From Drosophila pseudoobscura (taxonomy: Eukaryota; Arthropoda; Insecta; Diptera; Drosophilidae): a DNA stretch of 64,000 nt. Of this stretch, positions 57,301-64,000 are shown in pieces (position 1 is the first letter of the stretch; each line of letters opens with the position of its first letter). The stretch is taken from contig NC_046680.1 in NCBI RefSeq assembly GCF_009870125.1, forward strand, positions 10,974,001 through 11,038,000. Direction: 5' to 3'. Both the position numbers and the translations under genes were made by a program. The notes under the pieces were generated by a model. It saw only the letters and a program-made list of their open reading frames with translations, made no database searches and was not told the DNA's origin.

Positions 57301-57685
57301 ACCCCATCTCTGTTTGGTTGCTGCTCGTAGATGGTTCTTTTTCTTCCGTTTCGTCTTTCGCTGCGTGATTTGTGGATTCCTTTTCTTCTTCTACTGCGGC
57401 TGTTGCTGCTGCTGCTTTTGGTGGCTCCTCCCACTCTCCTAGCTGCGGATCCACAGCAACTTTGTTGGTGGCGATGCCCGTGTCCAATTCATTTGAAACG
57501 CTGCCAGAATTTCCATTATCAGCTATGGAAGAAGATGATGCCTCTGCCTCTGGCTGGGGATCCTGTTGCTCCTCCTCCCGCTGTTCCTGCTGCTGCTGGT
57601 TTTGGTTTTGGTTTTGGTTTTGATTTTGGTTTCGATTGCGTTTGTTGCGATTGCGATTACGATTGCGATTGCGATTATTGGGCAT
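29057..57685 (-). CDS. CAP: CAP: sorbin-homology, triple-SH3 adaptor (Cbl-associated protein/ponsin-vinexin family)
   Basis: Adaptor that links vinculin and actin at integrin-type junctions in muscle and other cells. In-phase exons on the minus strand: 57685-52237, 49493-49263, 43301-42945, 42798-42700, 42508-42369, 42262-42190, 41977-41945, 41457-41304, 41240-41120, 40260-40228, 39987-39961, 39810-39758, 39680-39502, 39142-35030, 34793-34689, 30381-30048, 29987-29873, 29802-29596, 29534-29302, 29225-29057. Joined together they give 4,075 codons with the stop and no phase break, though real isoforms surely use subsets. The SoHo domain core ([13 protein letters not shown]) is in exon 42190-42262; three SH3 domains end the protein. 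Alternative starts and ends are listed separately. Exon choice and promoter use are inference; family identity is secure. Confidence 0.92.
30382..32783 (-). other. CAP: CAP intron, 3' part
   Basis: No exon recognised. Contains a (GTTGTC)-type short repeat near 30700-30730 and an AC microsatellite near 31655-31672. Confidence 0.5.
32784..33428 (-). CDS. Possible nested gene in a CAP intron (Gln/Asn-rich, 214 codons)
   Basis: An intact ORF on the CAP strand, within the intron between exons 34689-34793 and 30048-30381. ATG at 33428 has a good fly context (CAAACAATG). The product is rich in Gln, Asn, His, Trp and Pro, with a polyglutamine run at the C-terminus (CAG/CTG repeats near 32795-32840), and reads like protein in the middle ([20 protein letters not shown]). 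Upstream acceptors are poor, so it is either a separate single-exon gene or an alternative terminal exon of CAP. Function unknown. Confidence 0.4.
   Translation of the reverse strand: MIHQTLAPRRSNTYSSQHGQNLHGNGNNNVHVRRSRPTQSVHWRQSHPSLKLHRSCNDLELTDDRLSQPQQTHQQSWWRSPEANQNPWLRPQSSGADSNSCNNLNNNSNNKFMHPASGSSCDIANCGKILWIHRGGYDYSGPAPMVPPHPYPHQQSNGVVGEVSYHIVGLPHTPLPDQRRAYLANRHAIGASIPLLAWQQQQQQHQQQQQWHGS
33429..34688 (-). other. CAP: CAP intron, 5' part
   Basis: Upstream of the possible nested gene. A GGTGGC/GGTGGTGG-rich tract lies at 33713-33734. No exon recognised up to the CAP exon at 34689-34793 (encoding [19 protein letters not shown]). Confidence 0.5.
35030..39142 (-). CDS. CAP: CAP giant internal exon (1,371 codons)
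   Basis: A 4.1-kb exon, phase 1 at both ends, so it can be skipped without a frameshift. It begins [20 protein letters not shown], then a run of about 15 prolines (near 38980-39020), long Ser/Arg/Pro-rich disordered sequence with many Ser-Pro and Arg-x-x-Ser sites, and a coiled-coil-like stretch ([20 protein letters not shown], near 37160-37100). No catalytic domain. It lies between the SoHo exons and the SH3 exons, where vertebrate SORBS2 also has a large neural exon. Confidence 0.85.
39303..39332. repeat. TG dinucleotide microsatellite
   Basis: About 14 TG units with one interruption, in the CAP intron just upstream of the 4.1-kb exon. Confidence 0.8.
39961..41977 (-). CDS. CAP: CAP microexon group (33, 33 and 27 nt)
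   Basis: Three very short exons, each a multiple of three: 41977-41945 ([10 protein letters not shown]; ag acceptor, gtgatt donor), 40260-40228 ([11 protein letters not shown]; attctag acceptor, gtatgg donor) and 39987-39961 (FVDDFDGIG; agag acceptor, gtaagt donor). They sit within the order of longer exons in correct phase. Their dense aromatic and acidic content contrasts with flanking intron DNA. Confidence 0.65.
40441..40980. mobile_element. Degenerate interspersed repeat in a CAP intron
   Basis: A 12-bp perfect inverted pair, ATACCCGACACT at 40451-40462 and AGTGTCGGGTAT at 40961-40972, bounds about 520 bp of very AT-rich DNA. Just inside the left end is GACAGACAGACAGA (40577-40591) followed by CATCGACTCAATAGG, a combination I associate with the abundant short non-autonomous repeats of Drosophila (INE-1/mini-me-like). 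No coding capacity. The family assignment is tentative. Confidence 0.45.
41120..43301 (-). CDS. CAP: CAP sorbin-homology region exons
   Basis: Exons 43301-42945 ([15 protein letters not shown], polyproline, [15 protein letters not shown]), 42798-42700 ([20 protein letters not shown]), 42508-42369 ([20 protein letters not shown]), 42262-42190 (SoHo core, [16 protein letters not shown]), 41977-41945 (microexon), 41457-41304 ([20 protein letters not shown]) and 41240-41120 ([20 protein letters not shown]). The W-Y-K-x(4)-x-I-H-K pattern is the signature of the sorbin-homology domain, which in vertebrate members binds flotillin and directs lipid-raft localisation. The donor of exon 42945 (GTAGTA) is weak. 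Confidence 0.85.
43302..49262 (-). other. CAP: Large CAP intron, possible internal promoters
   Basis: Six kilobases without a coding exon I can support. It contains a DRE palindrome (TATCGATA at 44020-44027), long CA/CT-rich tracts, a poly-A run near 46988-47000 and an AT microsatellite at about 48942-48961. CAP-type genes commonly have several promoters, so noncoding first exons for short isoforms could lie here, but none can be defined by eye. Confidence 0.45.
49263..49493 (-). CDS. CAP: CAP cassette exon with internal alternative start
   Basis: 231 nt, phase 1 to phase 1. It can follow the giant exon or begin a shorter isoform at the ATG at 49423-49425 ([17 protein letters not shown]). 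It encodes [20 protein letters not shown], a helix-like segment, before the donor ATGgtgtgt that joins to VWTPYG of exon 43301. If the donor is not used, a stop follows nine codons later. The mix of compact, low-repeat protein and perfect phase fit supports it. Confidence 0.65.
49494..51422 (-). other. CAP: AT-rich CAP intron
   Basis: About 1.9 kb with very low GC from 49930 to 51250. No ORF, no known repeat and no RNA gene identified. Confidence 0.5.
51423..51628 (-). CDS. CAP: CAP alternative terminal exon
   Basis: Acceptor cctccacacag precedes an exon that starts in the phase left by the 52237 donor (G plus AC makes Asp) and runs 206 nt to a TAG. It encodes a compact, non-repetitive end ([15 protein letters not shown], then [20 protein letters not shown]), rich in Phe/Trp/Tyr, unlike the disordered giant exon. 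Use of it would give an isoform lacking SoHo and SH3 domains. No internal donor in good context is seen before the stop. Confidence 0.6.
51683..51702. repeat. GA dinucleotide microsatellite
   Basis: About ten GA units in the CAP intron next to the alternative terminal exon; lies in the acceptor-side flank on the minus strand, where it reads as a CT-rich tract. Confidence 0.8.
51833..57685 (-). CDS. CAP: CAP giant first coding exon with read-through tail-anchored end
   Basis: A 1,950-codon open frame from the ATG at 57683-57685; the GTG four codons upstream is not a normal start. Two fates are possible. Splicing at the CAGGgtgagt donor (exon end 52237) leaves phase 1, matching exons 51628, 49493 and 43301. 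Without splicing the frame runs 134 more codons through a Ser/Pro-rich region and ends in a hydrophobic run, [16 protein letters not shown], five residues before the stop at 51833. The N-terminus has Asn-Arg and Asn-Gln dipeptide repeats; the body is disordered, with polyproline, poly-Gln and charged coiled-coil segments ([20 protein letters not shown] near 52900-52840). No known domain is visible before the SoHo region. Confidence 0.8.
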   Translation of the reverse strand: MPNNRNRNRNRNRNKRNRNQNQNQNQNQNQQQQEQREEEQQDPQPEAEASSSSIADNGNSGSVSNELDTGIATNKVAVDPQLGEWEEPPKAAAATAAVEEEKESTNHAAKDETEEKEPSTSSNQTEMGSKNSKHQTDKSGKQSSNEPEKQKKELEQEEVPPLKAPGSPRQAKVIVHRIVREADETDGADGAEQPKGESPIQDQSQDQEQSNTSQDLKEDVVQRNEVVPVPHVAPHPQGPPLQRSTKVIIHQIRLERDDHAADQVHKGKPTFEEISTTSPAPPASLSFSQEPGSGTLSPPPRYLVESPKNVSGAVGQFTHFARDVQIQELELTSDCSSGEFNVLASPLVCEADSETEAAPATPTSTSPPDLQPSSRAEQQEQLRQKRAQKRNALETHFLPQLMHPRYLDSILEENSDLAGVGHPGLNRSSSSGNDLAGMRVPKVTETFPKSQLDFSRRHKRREEPVALMLETKLIEEASDLESCTRLQSALSPQSEDAELVYLSSSASSSMSDLMELELEQAAALAERALVDLDTDASKLFRRPDDEMSSTTTTDPATSSNETETEGELETETETERDAESRESTPVNQFVGNAGAGAGASASSSLSSLLSAATPTPTAEQPTRAEDTFVSFGSIREQAPEASGGSIGAASALSATREEFVRNMEKVRELIEMTRREQEHEETRDGVVSAPTAPEQSGMPRSPSPPPIPPPPAGLQHYNPTNSPDHPHTVSSGALAPLLLSRQESAESHCSDSTQHSQCTAINLASPPPSFASSSPPPQPQPLPQKQPQPPTPPLRQQQYHAPIYPVPLSAPAPAPASTCTHPEPPTEQQQQESEISVADDELEPEPESESDPIKKLRLLCTETLASMPYGEQVLEELASVAQDIAEPRAQQHNSTTMPYPLPEMPHIRELQLSTKHESKSSSSSSFSPSAWLGMPTQADPKLLVCLSPAQRPLIGETKPDQLLDDHQKFVERRGYHELSSAQVRALDSEQEQQQQQQKQSEMLKTAAMMRELRKSLTPTPPPVPVKSAETAAKASAKRDDASDPKKNAASVGASSSIENKPRRAADPIEQQSTEQQEQHQQQQTRSSHQMNSSTDVRFPATSMGGMESELARMFPSMAQQQGDIFEEQRKRFSNIETSNSQQPRAQQSKRYSNIETSSYESKKRTENGQVIYDITNSSHEKQSNRFPVAETEARSDSPDHAPPPPIPPPPIMSATKLNGSTTANTFIEDDDAPKNSRQEPDRRENGPSNRESGTASTSTSTFGGTYEEFRQRAKAAVDAIGGPRPPPTAPANGLDNEKVFKDFDRLSQQMNAELQSTRERREKSASLFDLSGMTRSQGKHPLEELKQRRHAHMQELEREIERSSRSRQERMSSVPRNLESTPTSRTHEIPIELELEQGQEQRSRRAESMCNLSEPRPRPHTSVGHYNYSNNNSSLSQDDWARYASDLGYSENIARPFAREVEICYQRQGQNPTPRHSQPIRAPRLSASTNDLSSSGHQHSFDSYNAYGGRRTHAPMLSQAPQQQRPHYASCYSMIERDPNPKYISTTSRRGVSPGPAPSPVIGVPPPAYDRQQRRSSLPRELHEQQLKYILSKEEELRLEVERLQLERRRLMEEMQRAPILPQPQRRESYRPAAKLPTLSEDEVFRQQMAEEWMNKVAEREERRQHKIIKISKIEDEQDHATERANISDEFLSAVKERRHKLAMPADSDWESGAESQPQANPQVGVAANESSSDVEAAPVRILEGQAEASLRQLPRHLREFAKFSTSEQMPDGAQVERHEQQERREEATDHSHSSASQKTSIVKTYKVSRLPPSVQGEFSSSSGGGGAAGTSPNNRNRYRNRSQTARLVSRNIPLGLTGLTASVTSSRSSPETDPSGRGCGSRSPIKGSLSSHSPIHTPSPSPSPSPPRPTSTAINDPAQASTSTSAAPTILGTALLVGLSLLTAWNKFS
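57569..57685 (-). repeat. CAP: Asn-Arg and Asn-Gln codon repeats at the CAP N-terminus
   Basis: Alternating AAT/AAC-CGC codons give repeated Asn-Arg, followed by AAC-CAA repeats giving Asn-Gln, directly after the start codon. They are 6-bp minisatellites in DNA and so likely to vary in length between strains. Confidence 0.75.
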
Positions 57686-58900
57686 CGTCTTCGTCACGTC
57701 TCACGCCTCCCGATCACTCGACTAGTAATGCAATTGGATTCTCTTTATAAATGTATCTGTGTATGTGTGTGTGTGTATCGTATCTGTGTGTTTTCCTCAA
57801 TCAGCGAAATCTACAACTATATTTTGTTGTTCCTATTCCAATTCCTATTGCTATTGCTATTTCCTATTTCGTTGTTGTCGTCGTCGTTGTCGTGGATTCT
57901 TTCTTCTAGTATTTTTCTCTGTCTCTGTTTCTGTTTCTATCTCCGGTTATGCCTTTGGCTTTGCCTTTGCCTTTGCCTCTGCCTCTGACTCGGTGTGTCA
58001 CTCGTCGCCAGAAACCCAACTAGAACTGAAACCGCTCGGAGCGGATCCGCCGGCAACAAGCCCACGACGACACGACCGACAGCCGGCAAAACATGGGAAA
58101 GTGAAAAACGAGGAAAAATAATATTAAAAAACACGTCGTCAGCGTCGACTGCGACTGCGACAGCGACTGCGACGCCGGCGTCCAACGCCCCAGTGCCTGG
58201 CACGCGTCCGGCCCCTTGCTGCACGAATAAAATTCGCGTATAGATCGTAATATTCTGCGGTCTGCGATCCGTTCTATGTCATTTGGTTGTTTTTCGACGG
58301 GTTTTTTCTTGGTGTTGTTTTGTTTGCCAAATTAAATTGCGTTTCAACTCTCAACTTTCGCTCTTTCGTCGGAGATTCCTCGGAGATTTTCGATTTTCAC
58401 TTTTCGTTGCCCGATTCGGAAAATCTTTTTCTAAATATTTATCCCGGGGGGGTTCGTGGGCCACGTTTCCCGCGTTCCTCGTGGCGCTGGCGACTGACGG
58501 ACAAGGAATGGGCCATGGGCTGGTTTGCTGTGGCAGCCGGGAGCCCGTTCCCCACTCACACACACACACACACACCACGCACACTCTTTTATACGCACAC
58601 ACTCACACCAATGTCTAATTGGTTGCACAGAGGCACGTATTTGAAAATATACACAAAAATCAGAAGCAGCAAAAACAAATCGTGAATTCATAAAGATCTC
58701 GAGAGAGAGAAAGAGAGAGCGATGATGAGTGGGAGTGTGTTGGGGTGGGGGTTGTGGGGGAGTCAGTAAAGCAGTGCAGTGCAGGGTATTCCAAAGGCAA
58801 CGGACGACTCTCCGCGAAAAACAACAAAATCTCCTCTAGGTCAATGCAATTTCCAGAAACCAAACAAATGCGAAAGATACAAAATATAAAACTTTTCATT
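57686..58900 (-). promoter_or_regulatory. CAP: CAP long-isoform 5' UTR and promoter region (inferred)
   Basis: Sequence upstream of the giant first coding exon, with CT/GA-rich and CA-rich tracts (CA repeat near 58557-58577, GAGA-type repeats near 58700-58720). GAGA repeats are common in fly promoters, but no initiator or TATA element is clear, and a transcription start cannot be placed. Confidence 0.35.
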
Positions 58901-61900
58901 TCGAGAATATTTTTGACACCTCCATAAATATTCGAAACTGTTTTTGGAACAAACTTATAATTTGTTGGTATTTAAGCTTCATAAATTCTTTGTTAAATGT
59001 CTGAAAAATATCATTTCGAGAAATATTCTAGAGACATTTTTTGTGTTGGAAATGGCTTTATGTTTCACCCCAAGACATTTTTCAAATCTTTCCTTCCGAA
59101 TGATGGAATGAAATGGTACAAAATATTAGTATTTTGCTGTCAGAGAAACCAAAGAACTTTCAAAATTCAATAATTTACTAGCGATTCATAGCCTAATGAC
59201 TCTGAAAAAATGTACTCTCATTCGCATAAGTCTGGTAAAACTCTCAGTGCAATATGCCCAAAGAAATCGTATGCAGGGCATTCATCGGAGAAGAGAACTC
59301 AATACGGAAATAGTTTGCCACAGTTCGAGTTTGTCTATATGTATTGTATGTATCTGGCTGGCTGGCTGTGTATCTATACGTATACAACTTATGGCATTTT
59401 CGAGATATTTTTCGTGCGTAATTTCTTTTGATTTTGATTTTTGTGGTCACAAGTCTCTGCTGCCGCCGCTCCTGCTTCTGTTTCTGTTTCTGCTTCTGCT
59501 GCTGGGTACTCTTGAATAATTGAAGCACATACATATACAATAGCATATACTCGTACAGACGTACATACATATGTATATCCCCATGTATATATAGCACTTG
59601 GGTGTATCATCCTAGTGGGCCATGCGGTTAGTAGTATTCCGCTTTTATTTTTAAAGGTACTTAATGGACCGCAATCTCTCTTGTTTGTCTGCCCCTCCAT
59701 CATCATCATCAGCAACTTCCTCCTATCCAATCCGATCCGATCTGATCTAAAGTGAAATAAAGTGAAGTGAAGTCTGTGGCCCTTGTCAGGTGCCAGACAG
59801 CCCAGACACGTGATGTGCATTCGGGGGAAGGGAAAGGGAATGGGTTGGCCTGCATTGGATTATGCAATCTCTATTTATGCACAGTGGGACAAGGTGCAAA
59901 ATGTGGGGCCACACAATTGGGAACCATTCAAGCGTCGTCTTCTCCTTTGACTGAGTTTTGCTATTCAGACCACACGCCATTCTCAGTCGCTGGTACACTA
60001 CAATCTTGCACATAAATACAGAAACAATTGATTCGGTTTCCGCTGGAAATTCTCTTCTGGGTGGATCGTTTGGGTCATTTCGAGGTGCTTGAATTATGGA
60101 CGTAAGCAATCTATAGAAATTTTGTATTTGTTAGTTTAGAAAATTGATTTCATTTTATTTTCGATTGCTGTAGAACAGCGCACATTTGTGTTATCTTTTC
60201 TGGCCCCAATCGCTGATAAATTTTGCATTTCTGATAAAGCATGAACACTGGCGAAAAAGTTTCCTGTTGGAGTAATAGGTATGGGGGGAAAATGTATAGG
60301 GGGATATCAATTCTTCGGAAATTTCTAGCGAAATATGAATTTCAAAAAAATGCAGCAAGCAAATAATAAGGGGCACTCTAAAGAAGGTTCTTTATGCTAT
60401 TTTATGTCGAAAGGGGCGCTACAAGAATCCTTTATACATACATATGTATGTAGATATGAAAAGGAACGTCGATTTTGAATGTTTGTTCGGAATAAGAAAT
60501 AATGAGTGCGTCCTTTCCTTTCTGTGAAGAATGAATAGAAATAACTATATTATTTCTAAGGAAAGATTCCTAGTTCCCACGATCGCTTATTATTGTTCAT
60601 CAACGTTTTTTTAGGGTATTCGTAGTCCCGTCTTCCAGTTTCCCTCTCATTTTATTTGTTATTTTTGCATGGATTATTCTCGCTGCCTCTCTGTTTCTTC
60701 CTCTCTCACTCGCTTTCGGTGGTTGTCTCACAATGACTGTAGTTATTGTTGTTGTCGCTTCTGCTGCCGCTAATTAGCATAGATTTTTGAATCTCTTTGT
60801 TGTTTCTGTTATTTATTTGGACAGCGCTAAGCATTCCGTTTTGTTGCTCTGTTCCGTTCTCCCATAAAGAGCGAAGCACATGTTTGGCCCTCTCTCTATC
60901 TCTCTCTCTTTTGGGCAAAGTGTTGTGTTTTTGTGTTTTGTTTGGCTTTTACTCAGTCATGGACAAGGTATATTAAATAGAGGGTAAGGCAGGAGTATTG
61001 TATCCCGCCCGTCTACCCTGTCCGAATCGCTCACATTGCGCCGCAGACATTTTTTGTATATTTACAGATTACCGTTCTGTCTTACCCTCTTTTGGCATAT
61101 ACCCTGGCGATGGGGAAGCACAACCACAAAAACAGACTCACTCACCCACACAAACAAACAAACAGACAGACAAGCAAACAACAATGTGTTTAGTAAATTA
61201 ATTTATGAAGCGCGCTCGATTTTGCCACCCACCCACCAACAGGCGCACCGTCAGTCTGTGACGTCACGTTCTGCATGCAAACAACACACGCCACACACAC
61301 ATGTACATCTGTACATACAGATGCATACATACATATGTACATATGTTCGTATGAGCAGGGGTCAACGGAGTCTTACAATTCGATGCAATTACAATGCATC
61401 AAAGGAGAGGAGCGCACTTTTATCCGCCGCGTACGTGAGCCAACTGAGGCGACATCCAAGGGGCCGTCCGGCACCGAGGCGGCGCACTCTCTCGTTGCCC
61501 GCACAGTGGGCCCGGCCGGCTGGCGAGTGGGGTAATGCGGGCATAATGGATGTGATTTTGTCATATCAGACTCGTACGCCCCGCCGCCTCTCCGCCGGTG
61601 TCTTATCTGAGCATAATGAATTTTTCGAATCAATTTCTAAAATCGAATAATGATCTCAGCTCCCGACGACTTCGCGGCTCTGCGGCCTCGCATCTAAGTG
61701 CCAAAGTTTGCGCGTAATTGCCAGCGATTTGTGAAAACTATTAGCATTGTACGGTATACTGGAGCTGAACCGAATCGCACCCCTCCTCCTTTCCTGTTCT
61801 CTTAAATGGTATAAACAAACACATTACACTTTCGGCCCTATTGCGTCAGTGTCCGTCGTCTTCGTCTCAGTAGTATCCGAAGTGTTCTCTTCGCTCCTTC

Positions 61901-64000
61901 TGTCTTTACAGTTAAAGTTGAAGGCAAACACAGATACACACACACACAGAAATAGCGTTACAATGGGAAACAAAAAGAAAAACACACACAAAGCTATTTA
62001 TAAACGGCAAAATCAATCGGCGGGCCCCAAACAACAACTGGGGAAACACTACAGCGGTACTCGAGTTCGTGTGTGTGTAGTGCAGTGTAGTTCTCGATGG
62101 CTCCGCTTCACTCCGCAGCGATCGACACAACGTCAAAGTCGAAGTTCTAATGTCAAACTGAAGCTTTGAAAGCTCCAACACCTGGAAGCACCGGTTCTTT
62201 CCTTCCCTCCAGCCCAAGCGGCGGCGGCAGTGCCAGCCTCAGCCGCGATAAAGTTTCTGCCAGAGCCGTTAACTTTTGCTGATTGCCGAGCTACACCTTC
62301 GCCGCTACCTCTGCCCCATCGCCGGAACCCCATCTGGAAGCGGGTTCCGTCGGCTGCTAGCCGGCTCCCAGCTGATTTGCTGAGCTCTTGGTATTGCGAA
62401 TATAAATGTTTTGGCGTTCGGCCAATCTAATGACAGCTGGAAGCAGCTTTCGATTTCTGGAACACTTGACAGGCGGCGTCGATAGGGGGCATGGGGTGAG
62501 GAAAGGTTAGGACTAGATTATAATGTAATTACGAGCATTGTACGCCAGACTACGCTGTGAGTATTTCAGCCCACTGCTGGGGGTTCCATGAACTTAGAAC
62601 TGCCCTAACTGGAGGCTCTATAAGCGGAAGGAAAGTGATTATTCTTTGAAAGATAATTCACTACGCGTGGAAAGATTTCCAAATGGAGGAGGATGTATGG
62701 ATGCATGTACATACATACGTATGTATGTATCTATGTACATCTGTACACCCAACACTCATATGGAGATTCTGGTTCTTGTATACTGTCATGGGAATTCCCC
62801 GTATATCTAGAATAAGATTAAAAGTTTAAAGTTAATCTTTTGATAAATGATCAACATTTCTCTTCAAATTCGAGTACCGCTGTGTTGTTTACACCGATAT
62901 TAGTCGTGTTAACTTATCGAACAACACGGCAGGCGAAATGCGATAAGCAGGAGACATTCTGCAAGCCGAAGAATATTCTTATCAATGTTTATTCAAAAGT
63001 TTGTGCTGTGATTTATTTGTTAGTCCCCAAACAGAACAACAAATAATTATATAACACGAACACATCGAAGTTCATTTCTTTGTTGAATAACAAATTCATG
63101 CTAATTGCATTGTCAGAATTTGCTTTCGCGATTTTTTTTGTATTTCTTTTATTTTCTGTTTTTTTGGGGACGACACTGAATCACAATTCAATACTGAAAT
63201 GCTGTTTTGTTTCGCTTCTGCTCCCAAAATCATTGCCAAAAGGCCGTCGCAGAGACAATAAAAACTGAGCGGCAGCTGCGGCAAAACAACTTTATAGATA
63301 CCATACCAGCCACCATGCACAAACAAAATTATTATAATGAAATAATGGCCAAGCGAAAATGGTCAACGATTTGGGGAAATATTCGGTTTGGGTCGATCTG
63401 TGTGGGCGCTACCATAAAAGAAGAGTTTCGCTCAAGCAAAGAAAATTACCCAAAAAAATACTAAACTAAAACTAAAATATTCACCGAACGAGGTAGCAAT
63501 TCTTTTGGAATCAGGAAAGGCTGATATTGGGACAAGGAGAAAGGTCATTAACATTTCAATTTGCGCCCAAAAGTATGCAAAATAATGACGGACTGAACAG
63601 ATTTGCACAGATTTCAGTCAAAACTCCAGATTTTATAAAACTGACAACCCGTCAACATAGCTAATAAATGTGGCACAATTCATTAAAAGTGACGCCCGAC
63701 AATCAAATTAAATAAAGCGCTGCCCCCCACTCCGCCAGGCAACCAGAAACCGCAACAACGTCTGTCAAATCAAAATCCACTGCCCGGGGACTAGCCACAA
63801 GGGCCTTAACGAGCGGAGGGATTCCCGCTAGGCAAGCCAATGACCGCACACCGAACTTGATTGAGTCACCACAGGAGAACGATAAATGATGATGATAATT
63901 TCCTTAAATTTCGTACAAATTGTGCATGAGCGCTACGAGTGTGTACTTGAAAAGGGGGCATGGCACTCTTGAGACAATGAACAGCTGCACATTAAAAATT
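58901..64000. other. Intergenic or upstream intron region, no gene seen
   Basis: Five kilobases of AT-rich DNA with short CA, GT and TACA repeats (for example ACATACATA runs near 61315-61345 and 62700-62740). All ORFs are short and low in complexity. It could be intergenic DNA, or an intron with 5' UTR exons of CAP or of a gene to the right. Confidence 0.5.

Noticed and set aside
57686..57697. CAP start at 57697
   Set aside because: The upstream codon is GTG, not a normal eukaryotic start; the first ATG is at 57683-57685.
61036..61650. 204-codon plus-strand ORF in the right flank
   Set aside because: Runs through TACA repeats and His/Thr/Lys low-complexity sequence with no splice or start support.
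1..64000. tRNA, rRNA, microRNA and CRISPR features
   Set aside because: No cloverleaf with A/B boxes, rRNA segment or direct-repeat/spacer array was recognised on reading. A covariance-model scan would be decisive for small RNAs.

Overview
The window is insect nuclear DNA, almost certainly Drosophila. Genes are split by short GT-AG introns, intergenic and intronic DNA is AT-rich with many microsatellites, and the gene set (SLO2, nidogen, Obp46a, a LYAR-like gene, RNaseZ, CAP) is the one I associate with the 46F region of D. melanogaster 2R (Muller element C). The species cannot be fixed from the sequence; an obscura-group fly is a guess from overall texture only. All exon boundaries below were read by eye from splice sites and checked for phase; none is backed by transcript data.

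Layout, left to right. (1) 1-10.6 kb, plus strand: C-terminal half of SLO2, a sodium/chloride-activated potassium channel of the KCNT/Slack family; its 5' part lies outside the window and it has a long 3' UTR. (2) 10.9-18.2 kb, minus strand: a complete nidogen gene (Ndg), 11 coding exons adding up to exactly 1,356 codons, with a small one-exon membrane-protein gene nested in one intron on the opposite strand. (3) 20.2-21.3 kb, plus: Obp46a, a 12-cysteine Plus-C odorant-binding protein with a TATA box. (4) 21.4-22.3 kb, minus: a LYAR-type nucleolar zinc-finger gene, head-to-head with (5) 23.07-25.42 kb, plus: RNaseZ, the long-form tRNA 3' processing endonuclease. (6) 25.7-28.05 kb: a large imperfect palindrome with arms of about 1.0-1.2 kb. 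(7) 29.06-57.7 kb, minus: CAP, the single fly sorbin-homology/three-SH3 adaptor (ponsin/vinexin/ArgBP2 family), with two giant exons, several microexons and alternative C-termini. About 6 kb upstream of CAP (58-64 kb) shows no gene I can support.

The genes do not form a pathway; this is a normal eukaryotic neighbourhood with convergent (SLO2/Ndg, Obp46a/LYAR, RNaseZ/CAP) and divergent (LYAR/RNaseZ) pairs. The most unusual items are the long inverted repeat between RNaseZ and CAP, which resembles a hairpin-RNA locus or a foldback element and carries matching protein-like reading frames in both arms; a CAP isoform that by read-through would end in a hydrophobic tail anchor; and a 54-nt RNaseZ intron that is in frame and free of stops, so a naive reading fuses 18 extra residues into the protein.
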